DNA of 32,632 nucleotides from Muribaculaceae bacterium (GCA_029060285.1 JAIDUH010000079.1:1-32632); one strand, 5' to 3'; positions 8,820-19,730 are shown, counted from the stretch's first letter. Numbers and translations are program-made. The notes: a model not told the origin generated them from the sequence alone.

Positions 8820-9521
8820 ATGTTAAAGAAGAGTACACTTGAACATATCATAAGCAATGACATGTCGGAAATGTGGAATGCACTCCTCCCCGAAGAGAAG
8901 CGCATTGTCACCGACAACTTCATTATATCCACTTACAAAAAGAATCAGATCATTTACTCCGAAAATGAAAAGCCGGAATATCTTTGGTGTTTGCTGAAAG
9001 GAAAAGTGAAGATGTATAAAGCAGGAGTTGGCGACCGTGTGCAGATTCTTCGTCTTTATAGTCCTGTTCAATATTTCGGCTACAGAGCTTATTTTGCAAA
9101 GGAGCCATACGTGTCTTCTGTGGCAGCCGTTGAAGAATCCGTAATAGGTCGCGTCCCTATGAAAATTGTTGAGAAACTTATTCGGGGCAACATTGATCTC
9201 GCCATGTTTTTCATCCATGAGCTTTCGCGCAATCTTGGAGGCTCTGACACAAAAATCGTAAACCTTACTCAGAAGCATATACGCGGACGTCTTGCCGACG
9301 CTCTTCTTCTCCTTCGCGATAATTATGGACTTGAAGACGACGGTGCTACCCTGCGCATATACATGAGCAGGGAAGACCTTGCTAGCCTTAGCAACATGAC
9401 TACTGCAAATGCAATCCGCACTCTCGCCACCTTCGTATCCGAGAAATTAATTCTCGTCGATGGTAGAAAGATAAAAATCATCAACGAAGAGCAGCTTCTG
9501 AAGATATCAAAAAACGGATAG
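8820..9521 (+). CDS. Crp/Fnr family transcriptional regulator
   Basis: This 233-residue protein has a cyclic-nucleotide-binding-like beta barrel (about 30-130, with the GKVKMYKAG and AVEESVIGRVP patterns) and a C-terminal winged helix-turn-helix (about 150-225) containing MSREDLASLSNMTTANAIRT. The FNR iron-sulphur cysteine cluster is not present, so a redox cluster like that of Fnr is unlikely. The ligand and target genes cannot be read. It is divergent from the aldo/keto reductase and overlaps the end of menE by 15 bases on the opposite strand, so the two transcripts converge. Confidence 0.9.
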   Translation: MLKKSTLEHIISNDMSEMWNALLPEEKRIVTDNFIISTYKKNQIIYSENEKPEYLWCLLKGKVKMYKAGVGDRVQILRLYSPVQYFGYRAYFAKEPYVSSVAAVEESVIGRVPMKIVEKLIRGNIDLAMFFIHELSRNLGGSDTKIVNLTQKHIRGRLADALLLLRDNYGLEDDGATLRIYMSREDLASLSNMTTANAIRTLATFVSEKLILVDGRKIKIINEEQLLKISKNG

Positions 9522-10496
9522 CATACTTTTTAGCCTCTTCCTGTCTATTTTTCCATTGACAGTCCTTGGAAGCTCTTTTAGACATACTACATCTTTCGGA
9601 CACTTGACTCCAAGATCAAGTATCTTTCGATACTGCTTAAGGCGCACACCTACTGCATCCTTGATTAGATCTTCATCATTGGTCCCTTCTGACAATTCAA
9701 CTGCAAGCACCAGCTTTTCTCCCCATTTCTTGTCGGGAACAGAGGATATACAGTAGTCAAACGCAATGAAGGGTCCTAATTTTCGTTCCAGGTCCTCTGG
9801 CATTATCTTTATCCCACCGCTTATGACGCAGTTGTCTGCCCTTCCAAGTATACGGAACTCCTTTGCACTTTCCACTATTGCGATATCATTGGTGACGAGA
9901 CGCATGCCATCGGGCATGATCACCACAAGGCAACCATCATCATCGACTTCTACCGATATCCCTTCAAGAGCAACAAACGGAACATCTTCTTCCTCAACTT
10001 TCCGCAGGGCTATATGAGATGCAGTCTCTGTCATCCCATATGTCTCCCAGGCATCAAAGCTTGACAAAGCTATCCTGCGCCTCATCATCTTGGGTATTGC
10101 CGACCCTCCTATCAATATGTGTCTGATTCCGTTCCATCTTTCTGAATTGTCAAGAATCCATTCCATTTGAGCGGGAACCACCGACAGCAGATCTATTGTC
10201 TCTTCCTGACCTATGCATCCAAGCGGCTTTGAAGTCGGGACTTCTGATGTCAGCACACACTTGGCCTCATCAGCACGGACAGTCATCATCTTTGAGGCTA
10301 TGTACTCGAAGTCAAGGCACGTATGCAACCGGCAAGAACTGATTATTCCGAAAAATTCATTCGTGCGTACAGCACTCTGTCGCATGAAATCCTTACTCAG
10401 TTTTATCTCCTTTGGCTCACCTGTCGAGCCTGAAGTATGACATATTACAAAATCAGAATCATCTTGCCATATCTTCTCAAATTCTTCCTGCGTCAT
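9507..10496 (-). CDS. menE: O-succinylbenzoate--CoA ligase (AMP-forming, short form)
   Basis: The product (329 residues from the ATG at 10496) is an AMP-forming acyl-CoA synthetase. It shows the nucleotide loop CHTSGSTGEPKEIKLS near the N-terminus, the YGMTETASHIALR motif, LGRADNCVISGGIKI and the terminal lysine segment PRTVNGKIDRKRL. It starts almost at the P-loop, so it is shorter than many MenE proteins, as is common in Bacteroidetes. The position after menD, menB and menC supports the MenE role: activation of O-succinylbenzoate with CoA. An in-frame TTG at 10511 would overlap menC; the ATG 2 bases after the menC stop is preferred. Confidence 0.9.
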   Translation of the reverse strand: MTQEEFEKIWQDDSDFVICHTSGSTGEPKEIKLSKDFMRQSAVRTNEFFGIISSCRLHTCLDFEYIASKMMTVRADEAKCVLTSEVPTSKPLGCIGQEETIDLLSVVPAQMEWILDNSERWNGIRHILIGGSAIPKMMRRRIALSSFDAWETYGMTETASHIALRKVEEEDVPFVALEGISVEVDDDGCLVVIMPDGMRLVTNDIAIVESAKEFRILGRADNCVISGGIKIMPEDLERKLGPFIAFDYCISSVPDKKWGEKLVLAVELSEGTNDEDLIKDAVGVRLKQYRKILDLGVKCPKDVVCLKELPRTVNGKIDRKRLKSMLSVF

Positions 10497-10498
10497 AA

Positions 10499-11557
10499 TC
10501 AATATCTCCAATCAAGTGATTTGTATATATCATCATCAATTTTAATTGATGGATCATAAAGCAATTTATCAGCTTCAAGCTTAAGCGGACTTTCAAAATT
10601 ATTGGTGAAGAGTGCTCCCGTCCCAAGTCCTTGTGGGATCGATGTGTGAAGGGTGGCTGTCCACTGGGCAAGTGCATTCAAACCGACATTAGATTCCAAT
10701 GCCGATGTCACCCACCATCCAATTCCCCGCTCTTCTGCCAGCCTTATCCATTCTTCAGCACCCGAAAAACCACCGCAAAGCGAAGGCTTCAATATGATAT
10801 AAGCCGGGTTGACTTCATCAAGAAGATTTGACTTATTATCCTTACCATAAACCCCGATCAGCGACTCGTCGAGTGCTATCTTTAATGGAGACACTTGGCA
10901 GAGAAACGACATCAATTCAGGCACTCCAGGAGGAATTGGCTGCTCTATGCTGTGTACGCCAAGGTCTGCAAGACGTTTCAAGCGAGGAAGCGCATTATCC
11001 ATAGAGAATCCACCGTTGGCATCTACCCTTATCTGAAGTGAAGACTCGGTGTATTTATTACGGATATATTCTATCATCTCCACTTCTTTTCTCCAGTCTA
11101 TGGCACCTATCTTTAGCTTTATACAATGAAATCCATGACCTACCTTATCGTCGATCCTCTCGATCATTTCATCGAAATTTCCCATCCAGACAAGTCCATT
11201 GATCTCAATGCTCTCTTTGCCTTGGGTAAATTCAGATGGGTAATAAATGTGCCTGCAACCTCCTGCAAAATCACGTAGTGCCTGTTCAAGACCAAATATG
11301 ATGCTGCTATAACCCGTTAGGTCTGTTTCAACGCCCAAAGCAATATTAGCAAGCAACTCCACCAGCTTATAGCCATAATTGCCATCAGCCTCCGGGGAGA
11401 GACCCGGAAATACCGAGCACTCTCCTATCCCGAATCTTGAAGGATCATTTTCATCAAATATCTTGATGAAGAACGTAGGTTTTTCAGTCAAGACACCCCT
11501 GCTCGTTCCTGCCGGAGACTTGAATTTGAGTATATACGGAGCGTAGGAAAGTCTCAT
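10499..11557 (-). CDS. menC: O-succinylbenzoate synthase
   Basis: A 352-residue enolase-superfamily enzyme that dehydrates SHCHC to O-succinylbenzoate in menaquinone synthesis. The muconate-lactonising-type barrel shows [11 protein letters not shown] (catalytic lysine), RVDANGGFS (metal Asp), SIEQPIP (metal Glu), IALDESL (metal Asp) and [11 protein letters not shown] (second catalytic lysine). Its ATG overlaps the menB stop by 4 bases (ATGA) and its stop lies 2 bases before the menE ATG, so the genes are translationally coupled. Confidence 0.94.
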   Translation of the reverse strand: MRLSYAPYILKFKSPAGTSRGVLTEKPTFFIKIFDENDPSRFGIGECSVFPGLSPEADGNYGYKLVELLANIALGVETDLTGYSSIIFGLEQALRDFAGGCRHIYYPSEFTQGKESIEINGLVWMGNFDEMIERIDDKVGHGFHCIKLKIGAIDWRKEVEMIEYIRNKYTESSLQIRVDANGGFSMDNALPRLKRLADLGVHSIEQPIPPGVPELMSFLCQVSPLKIALDESLIGVYGKDNKSNLLDEVNPAYIILKPSLCGGFSGAEEWIRLAEERGIGWWVTSALESNVGLNALAQWTATLHTSIPQGLGTGALFTNNFESPLKLEADKLLYDPSIKIDDDIYKSLDWRY

Positions 11558-12369
11558 GGGAAGATTGTATATTTGTCAAAATCCGGATCTCTCTTCTCAA
11601 GGAAAGCATTCTTGCCTTCCTGTGCTTCTTCCATCATATAATACATCAATGTAGCATCTCCGGCAAATTCCATCATGCCTCGCTGGCCATCCAGCTCTGC
11701 ATTAAGAGCGCGCTTGATCATCCTTATAGCAAATGGTGAACGTTTCATGATTGTTCGACACCATTCGACTGTAGTCTCTTCAAGCTGATCAAAGGGGACG
11801 ACACAATTGACCATACCCATCTCCAGCGCCTCCTGCGCGGTATATTGCTTACACAAGAACCATATCTCACGCGCTTTTTTCTGACCGACACACCGGGCAA
11901 GGTATGAGCTGCCGAATCCTGCATCGAAACTTCCTACTTTTGGACCGGTCTGCCCGAATTTTGCATTTTCTGATGCTATGGAGAGATCGCAAAGCACTTG
12001 AAGCACGTTGCCTCCTCCTATGGAGTAGCCATTCACCATAGCTATGACGGGCTTAGGAATGCTTCTTATAGCGTGATGCATTTCCAGAACGTTGAGCCTT
12101 GGAGTGCCATCCTCATCTACATAGCCTCCTATGCCTTTTACATTCTGGTCGCCACCGGAGCAGAAAGCCTTGTCTCCGGCTCCGGTCAGCACCACTACAC
12201 GAATATCGCTCCTTTCCCTACAAATCCGCATTGCATCAAGCATTTCGAAATTTGTCTTCGGGCGAAACGCATTATACACTTTTGGCCTGTTTATGGTTAT
12301 CTTTGCAATTCCTTCGAATTCCTCGAAGAGAATATCCTCGTATTCCTTGATTGTTTTCCAGTCAAACAT
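11554..12369 (-). CDS. menB: 1,4-dihydroxy-2-naphthoyl-CoA synthase
   Basis: A 271-residue crotonase-fold enzyme that closes the second ring of the naphthoquinone from O-succinylbenzoyl-CoA. The diagnostic [19 protein letters not shown] segment is present, together with the oxyanion-hole motif [20 protein letters not shown] and the conserved [20 protein letters not shown] block. The length is normal for MenB. Although menB precedes menE in biosynthetic gene order here, its substrate is made by MenE, the last gene of the cluster. It starts 20 bases after the menD stop. Confidence 0.96.
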   Translation of the reverse strand: MFDWKTIKEYEDILFEEFEGIAKITINRPKVYNAFRPKTNFEMLDAMRICRERSDIRVVVLTGAGDKAFCSGGDQNVKGIGGYVDEDGTPRLNVLEMHHAIRSIPKPVIAMVNGYSIGGGNVLQVLCDLSIASENAKFGQTGPKVGSFDAGFGSSYLARCVGQKKAREIWFLCKQYTAQEALEMGMVNCVVPFDQLEETTVEWCRTIMKRSPFAIRMIKRALNAELDGQRGMMEFAGDATLMYYMMEEAQEGKNAFLEKRDPDFDKYTIFP

Positions 12370-12389
12370 TATATAATTATTTTGAGTTT

Positions 12390-14105
12390 TTAAAACTTGT
12401 TTTTAATAAAATATTCGGTCAATATCCGGGAGCTTTCTTCTGGAGGAGTCTTCACGATAAGAAGCCTCGGGAAATCAGAATCTGCTTCAAGCCACTCGAT
12501 ACCTGACATCAAAAGCTCCATATTGTCTGCTTCCATTATGTCTATGCCATATGCTTCCGCAATATTTGCCACTTCAGGCAGGTCTTCAACACAAAAATAG
12601 CGTCTCTGTATTTCTTCAGGTATCTTTGACGTAGACTTTATAAAGCGAAATATTCCTCCTCCCGAATTATCCACTACTATCATCCGCATATCGTATGGTA
12701 GCCAATTAAGCGCCGAAGCTCCTGAATCATAGAGCCATGACATATCTCCGGAAATCAACCATGTCTTTCCATTATACGCCCAAGCTCCCCCGACAGCTGT
12801 TGATGTGCTCCCGTCAATGCCTGAGACTCCTCTATTGCAATATTCAGCATGACAATTATGAGGTAGCAGCTGAGAATATCTCACCACGGTGCCGTTTGAA
12901 ACAAAAAGATTATCGATCTTGCTTTTACTGAATATGTAGTCCAGTGCCTTTATGTCCGACCATGGTGCACTTTCGATATATTTTTTCGTCAATATGGCTG
13001 ATTTCTTTCTCAGCTCTTGCCATGATGAAGCATAATCAGAAGGCACCATGAATTTTGCCTTGCGCATGGCCCCACTGAGCTGCTTCAAAAATGACGATGG
13101 TTCGATCTCTATTTTGTGGGTCAACGACTTAAAGCAATCACAAAAATAATTTGAATGTCCCAAGCTCCAATGATTTTTGGGTGAGTAGTCTCGGAGATAT
13201 TGCTTGAGCATTCTTGATACGAGCGCTCCACCGAAGGAGATGACCAAATCAGGCCTCAACCTTTCCTTTTCTTCTTCAGTCATGTCGCATAACACCGAAT
13301 CTATCATTGTCGACTTCGGCTGTGGATCATGCAGATTAGCAAGGGTTTCTGCCATCACCACTACATTAGGATTCGAAGCAAACATTCTTACGGCTTTGTC
13401 GAGCTTATGGTCGGGCTGCAAAAAACCTGCCACTAACATTATTTTCGCTCTTCCGGCACTATCAGCCAAAGTCTTGAGGGTTCCGGCCGCCAGACTTGAA
13501 GTTGCCGATATTAATGACACACTTCTTTCCTTTGATGTTGAAATTTCCGACAGTTCACCCAATGGTTCAGCGAGCTGAACATTAATATGGACCGGACCCT
13601 TCTTTCCTTCAGTGGCCTTAAGCATCGCCTCATTGACTGTCCGGTTTACCGTCCATTTCACATCTTCAGTAAACTCCATGTTTATACCTTCGGGAATTGC
13701 CCGCACATCATAACTGCCTTTTACGATATGTCCAAGCACTCCGAATTGCCGAATAGTCTGAGAATCTTCCTGGTCAATCCATTCCAAAGGTCGGTCTGCT
13801 GAAATCACAATCAAGGGGACTCCTGAATAATATGCTTCTGCTACAGCGGGAGCATAATTAAGGACAGCTGTTCCTGAAGTACAAACCAGAGCTACGGGAT
13901 TTTGTTGCACAAGAGCACATCCATACGCTTGAAAAGCTGCACTTCTCTCGTCGACAACAATATGCTTCTCTATCTCTTCGCAAGCGTCAAAAGCCAGCAA
14001 CAATGGAGCATTACGCGAGCCGGGACTGCAATAAGCAGTCTGCACCCCATGAGCCCTCAGCAACTCTACGATCTGCCTGCAATATAAATTTGAAGTGTTG
14101 GACAT
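12390..14105 (-). CDS. menD: SEPHCHC synthase (2-succinyl-5-enolpyruvyl-6-hydroxy-3-cyclohexene-1-carboxylate synthase)
   Basis: A 571-residue thiamine diphosphate enzyme that joins isochorismate and 2-oxoglutarate. The N-terminus [20 protein letters not shown] and the VVDERSAAF segment (Glu53, the cofactor-activating glutamate) are typical of MenD. The C-terminal cofactor site is shown by [12 protein letters not shown] followed by [12 protein letters not shown]. It is the first gene of the menDBCE cluster; no menF (isochorismate synthase) lies upstream, where instead the terminator of the lpx genes is found. The start ATG at 14105 gives [16 protein letters not shown], a normal MenD N-terminus. 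Confidence 0.95.
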   Translation of the reverse strand: MSNTSNLYCRQIVELLRAHGVQTAYCSPGSRNAPLLLAFDACEEIEKHIVVDERSAAFQAYGCALVQQNPVALVCTSGTAVLNYAPAVAEAYYSGVPLIVISADRPLEWIDQEDSQTIRQFGVLGHIVKGSYDVRAIPEGINMEFTEDVKWTVNRTVNEAMLKATEGKKGPVHINVQLAEPLGELSEISTSKERSVSLISATSSLAAGTLKTLADSAGRAKIMLVAGFLQPDHKLDKAVRMFASNPNVVVMAETLANLHDPQPKSTMIDSVLCDMTEEEKERLRPDLVISFGGALVSRMLKQYLRDYSPKNHWSLGHSNYFCDCFKSLTHKIEIEPSSFLKQLSGAMRKAKFMVPSDYASSWQELRKKSAILTKKYIESAPWSDIKALDYIFSKSKIDNLFVSNGTVVRYSQLLPHNCHAEYCNRGVSGIDGSTSTAVGGAWAYNGKTWLISGDMSWLYDSGASALNWLPYDMRMIVVDNSGGGIFRFIKSTSKIPEEIQRRYFCVEDLPEVANIAEAYGIDIMEADNMELLMSGIEWLEADSDFPRLLIVKTPPEESSRILTEYFIKNKF

Positions 14106-14158
14106 AATCTTTGAAGTCGTGGCAACCTCCTTATATAAGTATCAACTTCTTTATATAA

Positions 14159-14187
14159 AAGGAGCAACGTATCTACCGCCGCTCCTT
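14159..14187 (-). terminator. Probable terminator after lpxA
   Basis: Read on the minus strand, AAGGAGC (14187-14181) pairs with GCTCCTT (14165-14159) around a 15-base loop and is followed by a short T/A-rich run. It lies between lpxA and menD, so it would end the lpx transcript before the men genes. The stem is only 7 base pairs and the loop is long, so the strength is uncertain. Confidence 0.5.
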
Positions 14188-14220
14188 GATATTATAACAT
14201 GTCTATTTCATTTACAATGA

Positions 14221-14994
14221 TCAAATGGCGGATCTTACAATGCCTCTGTTTGAGTTTTCTACGAATCCGACTATTTCATCACGGAATTTCGACGGAGCAC
14301 AAACTTCCTTGATCATTTTCACAGCATTTGTGACATTAAGATCACTGAGATAAAGAATCCTGTAGATCTCTTGTATCTGTTGTATTTCCTCCGGCTTGTA
14401 TCCTCTGCGTTGCAGGCCGATGGAATTAAGACCAACGAATGAGATGGGTTCCCTTGCTGCTTTTATGAACGGTGGTATATCCTTGTTGACCAAAGCTCCA
14501 CCCTGTAGCATCACATTGCGGCCAATGTGGCAGAATTGATGAATTAGGCTGCCACCACCGATTACGGCGCAATCATCTACCACTACTTCCCCTGCCATTT
14601 GGGCTGCATTGGAAATGATCACCTGATTTCCAATTACACAGTCATGGGCTATATGAACATAAGCCATCAGAAGACAATTGGTGCCGACTACCGTCTTTCC
14701 CTTGGATGCCGTACCGCGATGTACTGTCACGCATTCCCGGAGGACTGTGCCGTCTCCGACATATGCATAAGTCATTTCTCCACGAAACTTAAGGTCTTGG
14801 GGAATTGCAGCTACTGTTACCCCGGGAAATATTTTTACCCCGTCTCCTATTCTCGCGCCGGGATAGATGTTGACGTTGCAATCTATCTCACAATTGTCGC
14901 CAATCACTACATCTTCATGGATGGTGGTAAAATTACCGATTTTTACGTTCTTGCCAATTTTTGCATCCGGATGTATGCAGTTCATCTGTCCCAT
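14221..14994 (-). CDS. lpxA: Acyl-ACP--UDP-N-acetylglucosamine O-acyltransferase
   Basis: A 257-residue left-handed beta-helix acyltransferase that adds a 3-hydroxyacyl chain to UDP-GlcNAc, the first step of lipid A synthesis. Hexapeptide repeats run from IHPDAKIGKNVKIG onward, and VHIAHDCVIGN contains the catalytic histidine (His117). The C-terminal helical part includes NSIGLQRRGYKPEEIQQIQE, typical of LpxA. It starts 4 bases after the lpxC-fabZ stop and ends the lpx operon. The first ATG (14994) is used; MNCIHPDAK three codons on is an alternative start. Confidence 0.95.
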   Translation of the reverse strand: MGQMNCIHPDAKIGKNVKIGNFTTIHEDVVIGDNCEIDCNVNIYPGARIGDGVKIFPGVTVAAIPQDLKFRGEMTYAYVGDGTVLRECVTVHRGTASKGKTVVGTNCLLMAYVHIAHDCVIGNQVIISNAAQMAGEVVVDDCAVIGGGSLIHQFCHIGRNVMLQGGALVNKDIPPFIKAAREPISFVGLNSIGLQRRGYKPEEIQQIQEIYRILYLSDLNVTNAVKMIKEVCAPSKFRDEIVGFVENSNRGIVRSAI

Positions 14995-14998
14995 ACCA

Positions 14999-16378
14999 TT
15001 ACTTGTTTTTTATGATTTGAGCCATAAATTCCGCCTCGCACACAATCTTTTCTCCTACAAATGCATATCCCTTCACTACTGCACAACCTCTACGGATCTC
15101 TGTTGCCAATGATACATTAAGCAGCAATGTATTGCCGGGGACAACCTTCTGCCTGAATTTGACATTATCTATCTTGAGGAAATAAGTTGAGTACTTTTCT
15201 GGCTCCTCAAGGAAGTTCAACACAAGGACCCCGGCTGCCTGCGCCATCGCTTCTACCTGAAGCACACCGGGCATTACGGGTTCTTGAGGGAAATGGCCTT
15301 GGAAGAAAGGTTCGTTCACGGTCACATTCTTCACGGCAACGCAATGCTTGCGATCCAATTCGATTATCTTGTCTATAAGAAGGAAAGGATATCGGTGAGG
15401 CAGGAGCTTCTTTATTCCATTGACATCAATCAGAGGAGCAAGATTCGGATTATAGACCGGACTCTGGATCTCAGTGTGCTTTACTTCCTTCCTGAGCATT
15501 CGGGCAAATTTATTATTAACAGTATGTCCGGGACGGATTGCCACTACCCTTCCCTTGAGTGGACGCCCGATAAGAGCTATGTCGCCTATGACATCCATCA
15601 GCTTGTGACGTGCCGGCTCATTATCCCACTTCAATGGTTTTGGATTGATGTATCCGAGCTTGTCGACTGTCATGTGCTCTACTTTCACAGCATCGCATAT
15701 CTCATTGATCTTTTCCTGTGATACAGGTTGATCATAGATGACTATACTGTTCTGTAAGTCACCACCCTTGATTAGGCCATGTTGGAGAAGCGCCTCGATC
15801 TCACGGACAAAAACGAATGTCCTTGCGCTACCTACCTCCTGACGGAAATCTGCAAGATCATCCAGCACGGCAAATTGATTTGGCAATACGGGGGAATTAT
15901 ATTCCACCATCACCTCTACGCTGAATCCTTCGTCGGGATAAATCGTGATGGTTGCGCCATTATCATCTTTATATTGGATCTTTTCCTTAATTATATAGTA
16001 ATCTTTGTCAGCAGACAGTTCGGAAAGACCAACTTCTTCAATTTTTTCAACGTATTCAGTCGCGCTTCCATCAAGAATAGGAAGTTCAGGTCCGTCCACT
16101 TCTATAAGACAATTGTCAACTCCATAAGCGTAAAGGGCTGCCATAGCATGTTCGATGGTACTGACACGTGCATCCCCTTTCCCAATGACTGTGCCACGAG
16201 TCGTATCCACTACGTTCTCAGCAAGAGCATCTATGACCGGTTGACCTTCAAGATCTGTCCTTTTGAATTTCACTCCAAAATTAGCTGGTGCAGGATTGAA
16301 GATTGCAGTCAAGTGCTTGCCGGAATGCAAGCCTTTTCCTTCTACCTTTATCGGTGCTTTTAATGTTAACTGATTCAT
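14999..16378 (-). CDS. lpxC: Bifunctional LpxC deacetylase / FabZ dehydratase
   Basis: This 459-residue fusion joins two enzymes. Residues about 1-305 are LpxC, the zinc deacetylase that commits UDP-acyl-GlcNAc to lipid A: the zinc ligands are His77 in STIEHAMAALYAYGVDN, His258 in RHKLMDVIGD and Asp262, and His285 follows in RPGHTVNNK. Residues about 320-459 are FabZ, the 3-hydroxyacyl-ACP dehydratase: LPHRYPFLLIDK, then QGHFPQEPVMPGVLQVEAMA with catalytic His362 and Glu376. The fusion is known in Bacteroidetes. It lies 52 bases after lpxD and 4 bases before lpxA. Confidence 0.96.
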   Translation of the reverse strand: MNQLTLKAPIKVEGKGLHSGKHLTAIFNPAPANFGVKFKRTDLEGQPVIDALAENVVDTTRGTVIGKGDARVSTIEHAMAALYAYGVDNCLIEVDGPELPILDGSATEYVEKIEEVGLSELSADKDYYIIKEKIQYKDDNGATITIYPDEGFSVEVMVEYNSPVLPNQFAVLDDLADFRQEVGSARTFVFVREIEALLQHGLIKGGDLQNSIVIYDQPVSQEKINEICDAVKVEHMTVDKLGYINPKPLKWDNEPARHKLMDVIGDIALIGRPLKGRVVAIRPGHTVNNKFARMLRKEVKHTEIQSPVYNPNLAPLIDVNGIKKLLPHRYPFLLIDKIIELDRKHCVAVKNVTVNEPFFQGHFPQEPVMPGVLQVEAMAQAAGVLVLNFLEEPEKYSTYFLKIDNVKFRQKVVPGNTLLLNVSLATEIRRGCAVVKGYAFVGEKIVCEAEFMAQIIKNK

Positions 16379-16430
16379 ATGTTTTTGATTATATTTTCTT
16401 TTTAATATAAATGATGATGAACTGAACCGG

Positions 16431-17438
16431 TTATTTTTTTCGGTTCAATCCATCAAAGAGTTCCTTTAGCCTATTTATATAGACTGTGTTTCTTGCAAAC
16501 TTACGTATATCCACTGCCGGATATCCCATCAGACGCTCTCCATCGCCTACATTGCCCGGAATGCCGGATTGAGCACCAAATTCATTATTGTTGCCTATAT
16601 GTATATGTCCGGAGATGCCAACCTGACCGCCGACCCTGTTGCCATTGCCGATTTTTGTGCTTCCTGCAATTCCTGCCTGAGCTGCAAAGACATTGTTTTC
16701 ACCTATCTCGACATTATGTGCCACCATTATAAGGTTGTCAAGCTTAGTCCCCTTACCTATTCTTGTGCATCCAAAAGTGGAACGGTCTACAGTGGTATTC
16801 GCTCCGATTTCCACATTGTCTTCTATGACTACGATGCCGGTCTGCGGCAATTTCTCATAAACGCCTTCTGGACTTGGCGCAAATCCAAATCCATCCCCAC
16901 CTATTACGACACCACTATGCAAAATGCAACTGTTGCCGATCTTGCATCCTTCATATATCTTCACGCCGGCATACAAGATACAGTTATCGCCTATTGTCAC
17001 GCCTTCTCCTACGTAGGTCTGTGGATATATCTGACAGCCTTTTCCTATTTTTGCACCTTTACCGATATATGCAAATGCCCCCACATAAACATCCTCAGGA
17101 ATTTCCACTCCTTCTGCCACGAAACATGGATTCTCGATTCCTGATTTCTTTGGAAGCATCTCCTGAATCATACGAAGCAATTCTGCAAGCGTTGAATACG
17201 GATCTTCAACTCTAATTAGAGTGACAGCTTGAGGATTAGGGTGGTTGAAATTTGTTGATACCAAGACAGCCGACGCGTTGGTCGACTCTATGAAATGTGC
17301 ATATTTGGGATTCGCAATGAAAGTCAGCTGCCCGGGCACAGCCTCCTCTATTTTTGCGAAGCCTGAAAGTTTGACTTCGGAGTCTCCTTCTACGACTCCT
17401 TTTATTAGAAGGGCAAGCGCCCCCGTGGTCATTTCCAT
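16431..17438 (-). CDS. lpxD: UDP-3-O-(3-hydroxyacyl)glucosamine N-acyltransferase
   Basis: The product (335 residues from the ATG at 17438) adds the second hydroxyacyl chain in lipid A synthesis. The N-terminal uridine-binding part includes [21 protein letters not shown] left-handed beta helix of hexapeptide repeats follows, with [17 protein letters not shown] and [15 protein letters not shown], and [12 protein letters not shown] carries the catalytic-type histidine. An in-frame GTG at 17498 would add 20 residues ([10 protein letters not shown] and neighbours) with no counterpart in the family; [19 protein letters not shown] is the normal N-terminus. It is the first gene of the lpxD-lpxC/fabZ-lpxA operon. 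Confidence 0.94.
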   Translation of the reverse strand: MEMTTGALALLIKGVVEGDSEVKLSGFAKIEEAVPGQLTFIANPKYAHFIESTNASAVLVSTNFNHPNPQAVTLIRVEDPYSTLAELLRMIQEMLPKKSGIENPCFVAEGVEIPEDVYVGAFAYIGKGAKIGKGCQIYPQTYVGEGVTIGDNCILYAGVKIYEGCKIGNSCILHSGVVIGGDGFGFAPSPEGVYEKLPQTGIVVIEDNVEIGANTTVDRSTFGCTRIGKGTKLDNLIMVAHNVEIGENNVFAAQAGIAGSTKIGNGNRVGGQVGISGHIHIGNNNEFGAQSGIPGNVGDGERLMGYPAVDIRKFARNTVYINRLKELFDGLNRKK

Positions 17439-17636
17439 ATAAGTTTCAGACGAGGAGAATCTATAATGAAAACAAAATTTATCGTGCCAAATAGGCACTT
17501 ATGCAAATATTTTGCAAATATCGTAAAAATTTCTGACATAACAATAAATTAAGGTAAAAAAAATTAGTTGGCCTGATGATTTATGTTTTTTTTAAAGATT
17601 ATTTAAAATACTTTTTCTGATTTCAAAAATAATTGT

Positions 17637-17644
17637 TAATTTTG
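17637..17644 (+). promoter_or_regulatory. Probable promoter -7 box for the methylmalonyl-CoA operon
   Basis: TAATTTTG is an exact TAnnTTTG, 80 bases before the mce ATG. A TTTTTCTG run about 17 bases upstream may act as a weak -33 element. The leader of about 75 bases contains no clear hairpin. The operon shows dense use of preferred codons, consistent with high expression. Confidence 0.5.
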
Positions 17645-17723
17645 CAAATAATTGTATACACCCCTCCAAACAAGGAGTCAATACACGACATTAAATACTA
17701 ACTAACCAATAAATCAAAACGCA

Positions 17724-18146
17724 ATGGAAATTTCCCACATCGAACACATTGGCATCGCAGTGCCAAACTTGGCTGAAGCCATCAAATACTACGAAGACGT
17801 ACTTGGCCTCAAATGCTACAAGCAGGAAGTTGTTGAAGATCAAAAGGTGACTACTGCTTTCTTCAAAGTTGGCGACACTAAGATCGAACTCCTCGAAGCT
17901 ACCAGCCCTGACAGCACTATCGCTAAATTCATCGAAAAGAATGGCGGAAAAGGTGGCATGCACCACATGGCATTCGCCGTAGAAAGTGGTGTTGCTGAGG
18001 CTCTTGCAGAATGTGAAGAAAAGGGTATCCGCACTATCGACAAAGCTCCTCGCAAAGGCGCTGATGGCCTTCAGATCGCTTTCCTACACCCAAAATGCAC
18101 AGAAGCTGTTCTCACTGAACTTTGCGAAGATCCCTCTAAGAAATAA
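17724..18146 (+). CDS. mce: Methylmalonyl-CoA epimerase
   Basis: A 140-residue VOC-fold protein that interconverts (S)- and (R)-methylmalonyl-CoA. The two beta-alpha-beta-beta-beta modules are visible: EHIGIAVPNLAEAIKYYEDV with a metal-ligand histidine (His8), and GGMHHMAFAVE with the second-module histidine; the end TEAVLTELCE carries the metal glutamate. The length is normal for this family. It is the first gene of an operon with the decarboxylase subunits: its product feeds the (S) isomer made from succinyl-CoA metabolism to MmdA. Confidence 0.95.
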   Translation: MEISHIEHIGIAVPNLAEAIKYYEDVLGLKCYKQEVVEDQKVTTAFFKVGDTKIELLEATSPDSTIAKFIEKNGGKGGMHHMAFAVESGVAEALAECEEKGIRTIDKAPRKGADGLQIAFLHPKCTEAVLTELCEDPSKK

Positions 18147-18165
18147 TCATTCAACATATTGAATA

Positions 18166-19719
18166 ATGACCACTCAAGAACAAAAGATTCAAGAGCTCAT
18201 CGACAAGCGCGCAATCGCACGTCTTGGCGGTGGCGAGAAGGCAATTGCCAAACAGCATGAACGCGGCAAATATACTGCCCGTGAAAGAATCGACCAGCTC
18301 CTCGACGAAGGAAGTTTTGAAGAGCTTGACATGTTTGTGACTCACCGCAGCACAAACTTCGGAATGGAGAAAAAGCAATATCTCGGCGATGGTGTTGTGA
18401 CAGGTTTTGGTACTATCGAAGGACGCCTTGTCTACGTTTTCGCACAAGATTTCACAGTGCTCGGAGGTTCACTTTCCGAGACTATGGCCCAGAAGATCTG
18501 CAAGGTAATGGACCTCGCCATGAAGATGGGAGCTCCTGTCATTGGTCTTAACGACTCCGGTGGCGCCCGTATCCAGGAAGGCATCAATGCTCTTGCTGGC
18601 TATTCAGAAATTTTCCAGCGCAATATCCTCGCTTCAGGTGTTATCCCACAAATCAGTGCTATCCTTGGCCCTTGCGCCGGCGGCGCTGTTTACTCTCCGG
18701 CTCTTACCGACTTCACCATTATGGTGAAGGGCATGTCTTACATGTTCCTCACTGGTCCTTCTGTCGTGAAGACCGTGACTGGTGAAGATGTGACTCAGGA
18801 GCAACTCGGAGGTGCATCCGTTCACGCTTCAAAATCCGGTGTGACTCATTTCGCTTGTGAAGATGGAGAAGAAGCTCTCAAGCTGATCCGTAAGCTCATC
18901 AGCTACATTCCTCAAAACAATATGGAGGAGACTCCTCTCGTGCCCTGCTCTGATCCTATAGATCGCCTCGAGGATAAACTCAACGAGATCGTGCCTGACA
19001 GCCCCAAGAAATCCTATGATATGTATGAGGTGATCGGCGCTATCATCGACAACGGTGAATTCCTTGAAGTTCAACCCGCTTTTGCTCGTAATATTATCAC
19101 TGGTTTCGCTCGTTTCAACGGACAGAGCGTCGGTGTGGTGGCCAACCAGCCTAAGGTGCTTGCAGGTGTCCTCGATGTAAACGCTTCTCGCAAGGCAGCA
19201 CGCTTCGTTCGCTTCTGCGATGCTTTCAATATTCCTTTGGTGACTCTTGTTGACGTGCCCGGCTTCCTCCCTGGCACCGGTCAGGAATACAATGCAGTTA
19301 TCCTTCACGGTGCAAAACTTCTTTACGCTTATGGCGAAGCAACTGTGCCTAAGGTGACAGTGACTCTCCGCAAGAGCTATGGAGGTAGCCACATCGTGAT
19401 GAGCTGTAAGCAGCTACGCGGCGACATGAACTACGCTTGGCCTACTGCTGAAATCGCTGTAATGGGTGCAGAAGGCGCTGTCGGTGTCCTCTATGCTAAA
19501 GAAGCGAAAGAACACGAAGATCCGGCAAAATTCAAAAAGGAGAAAGAGGAAGAATACACTAAACTCTTCGCTAATCCTTACAACGCCGCTAAGTATGGAT
19601 ATATTGATGACGTCATCGAGCCTCGAAATACTCGCTTCCGTATCATCCGCGCCCTTCAGATGCTCGCGACTAAGAAGCAGAGCAATCCGCCAAAGAAGCA
19701 CGGCAACATTCCTCTATAA
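18166..19719 (+). CDS. mmdA: Methylmalonyl-CoA decarboxylase, carboxyltransferase (alpha) subunit
   Basis: A 517-residue biotin-dependent carboxyltransferase of the propionyl-CoA carboxylase beta type. It moves the carboxyl group of methylmalonyl-CoA to biotin on the carrier subunit. Two crotonase-like halves are seen: the first with [16 protein letters not shown] and [15 protein letters not shown], the second with [19 protein letters not shown] and the [10 protein letters not shown] segment. Propionyl-CoA carboxylase beta is nearly identical in sequence, but the linked membrane subunit genes mmdB and an OadG-like gene point to the sodium-pumping decarboxylase. It starts 19 bases after mce. 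Confidence 0.93.
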   Translation: MTTQEQKIQELIDKRAIARLGGGEKAIAKQHERGKYTARERIDQLLDEGSFEELDMFVTHRSTNFGMEKKQYLGDGVVTGFGTIEGRLVYVFAQDFTVLGGSLSETMAQKICKVMDLAMKMGAPVIGLNDSGGARIQEGINALAGYSEIFQRNILASGVIPQISAILGPCAGGAVYSPALTDFTIMVKGMSYMFLTGPSVVKTVTGEDVTQEQLGGASVHASKSGVTHFACEDGEEALKLIRKLISYIPQNNMEETPLVPCSDPIDRLEDKLNEIVPDSPKKSYDMYEVIGAIIDNGEFLEVQPAFARNIITGFARFNGQSVGVVANQPKVLAGVLDVNASRKAARFVRFCDAFNIPLVTLVDVPGFLPGTGQEYNAVILHGAKLLYAYGEATVPKVTVTLRKSYGGSHIVMSCKQLRGDMNYAWPTAEIAVMGAEGAVGVLYAKEAKEHEDPAKFKKEKEEEYTKLFANPYNAAKYGYIDDVIEPRNTRFRIIRALQMLATKKQSNPPKKHGNIPL

Positions 19720-19730
19720 TATACGATATT

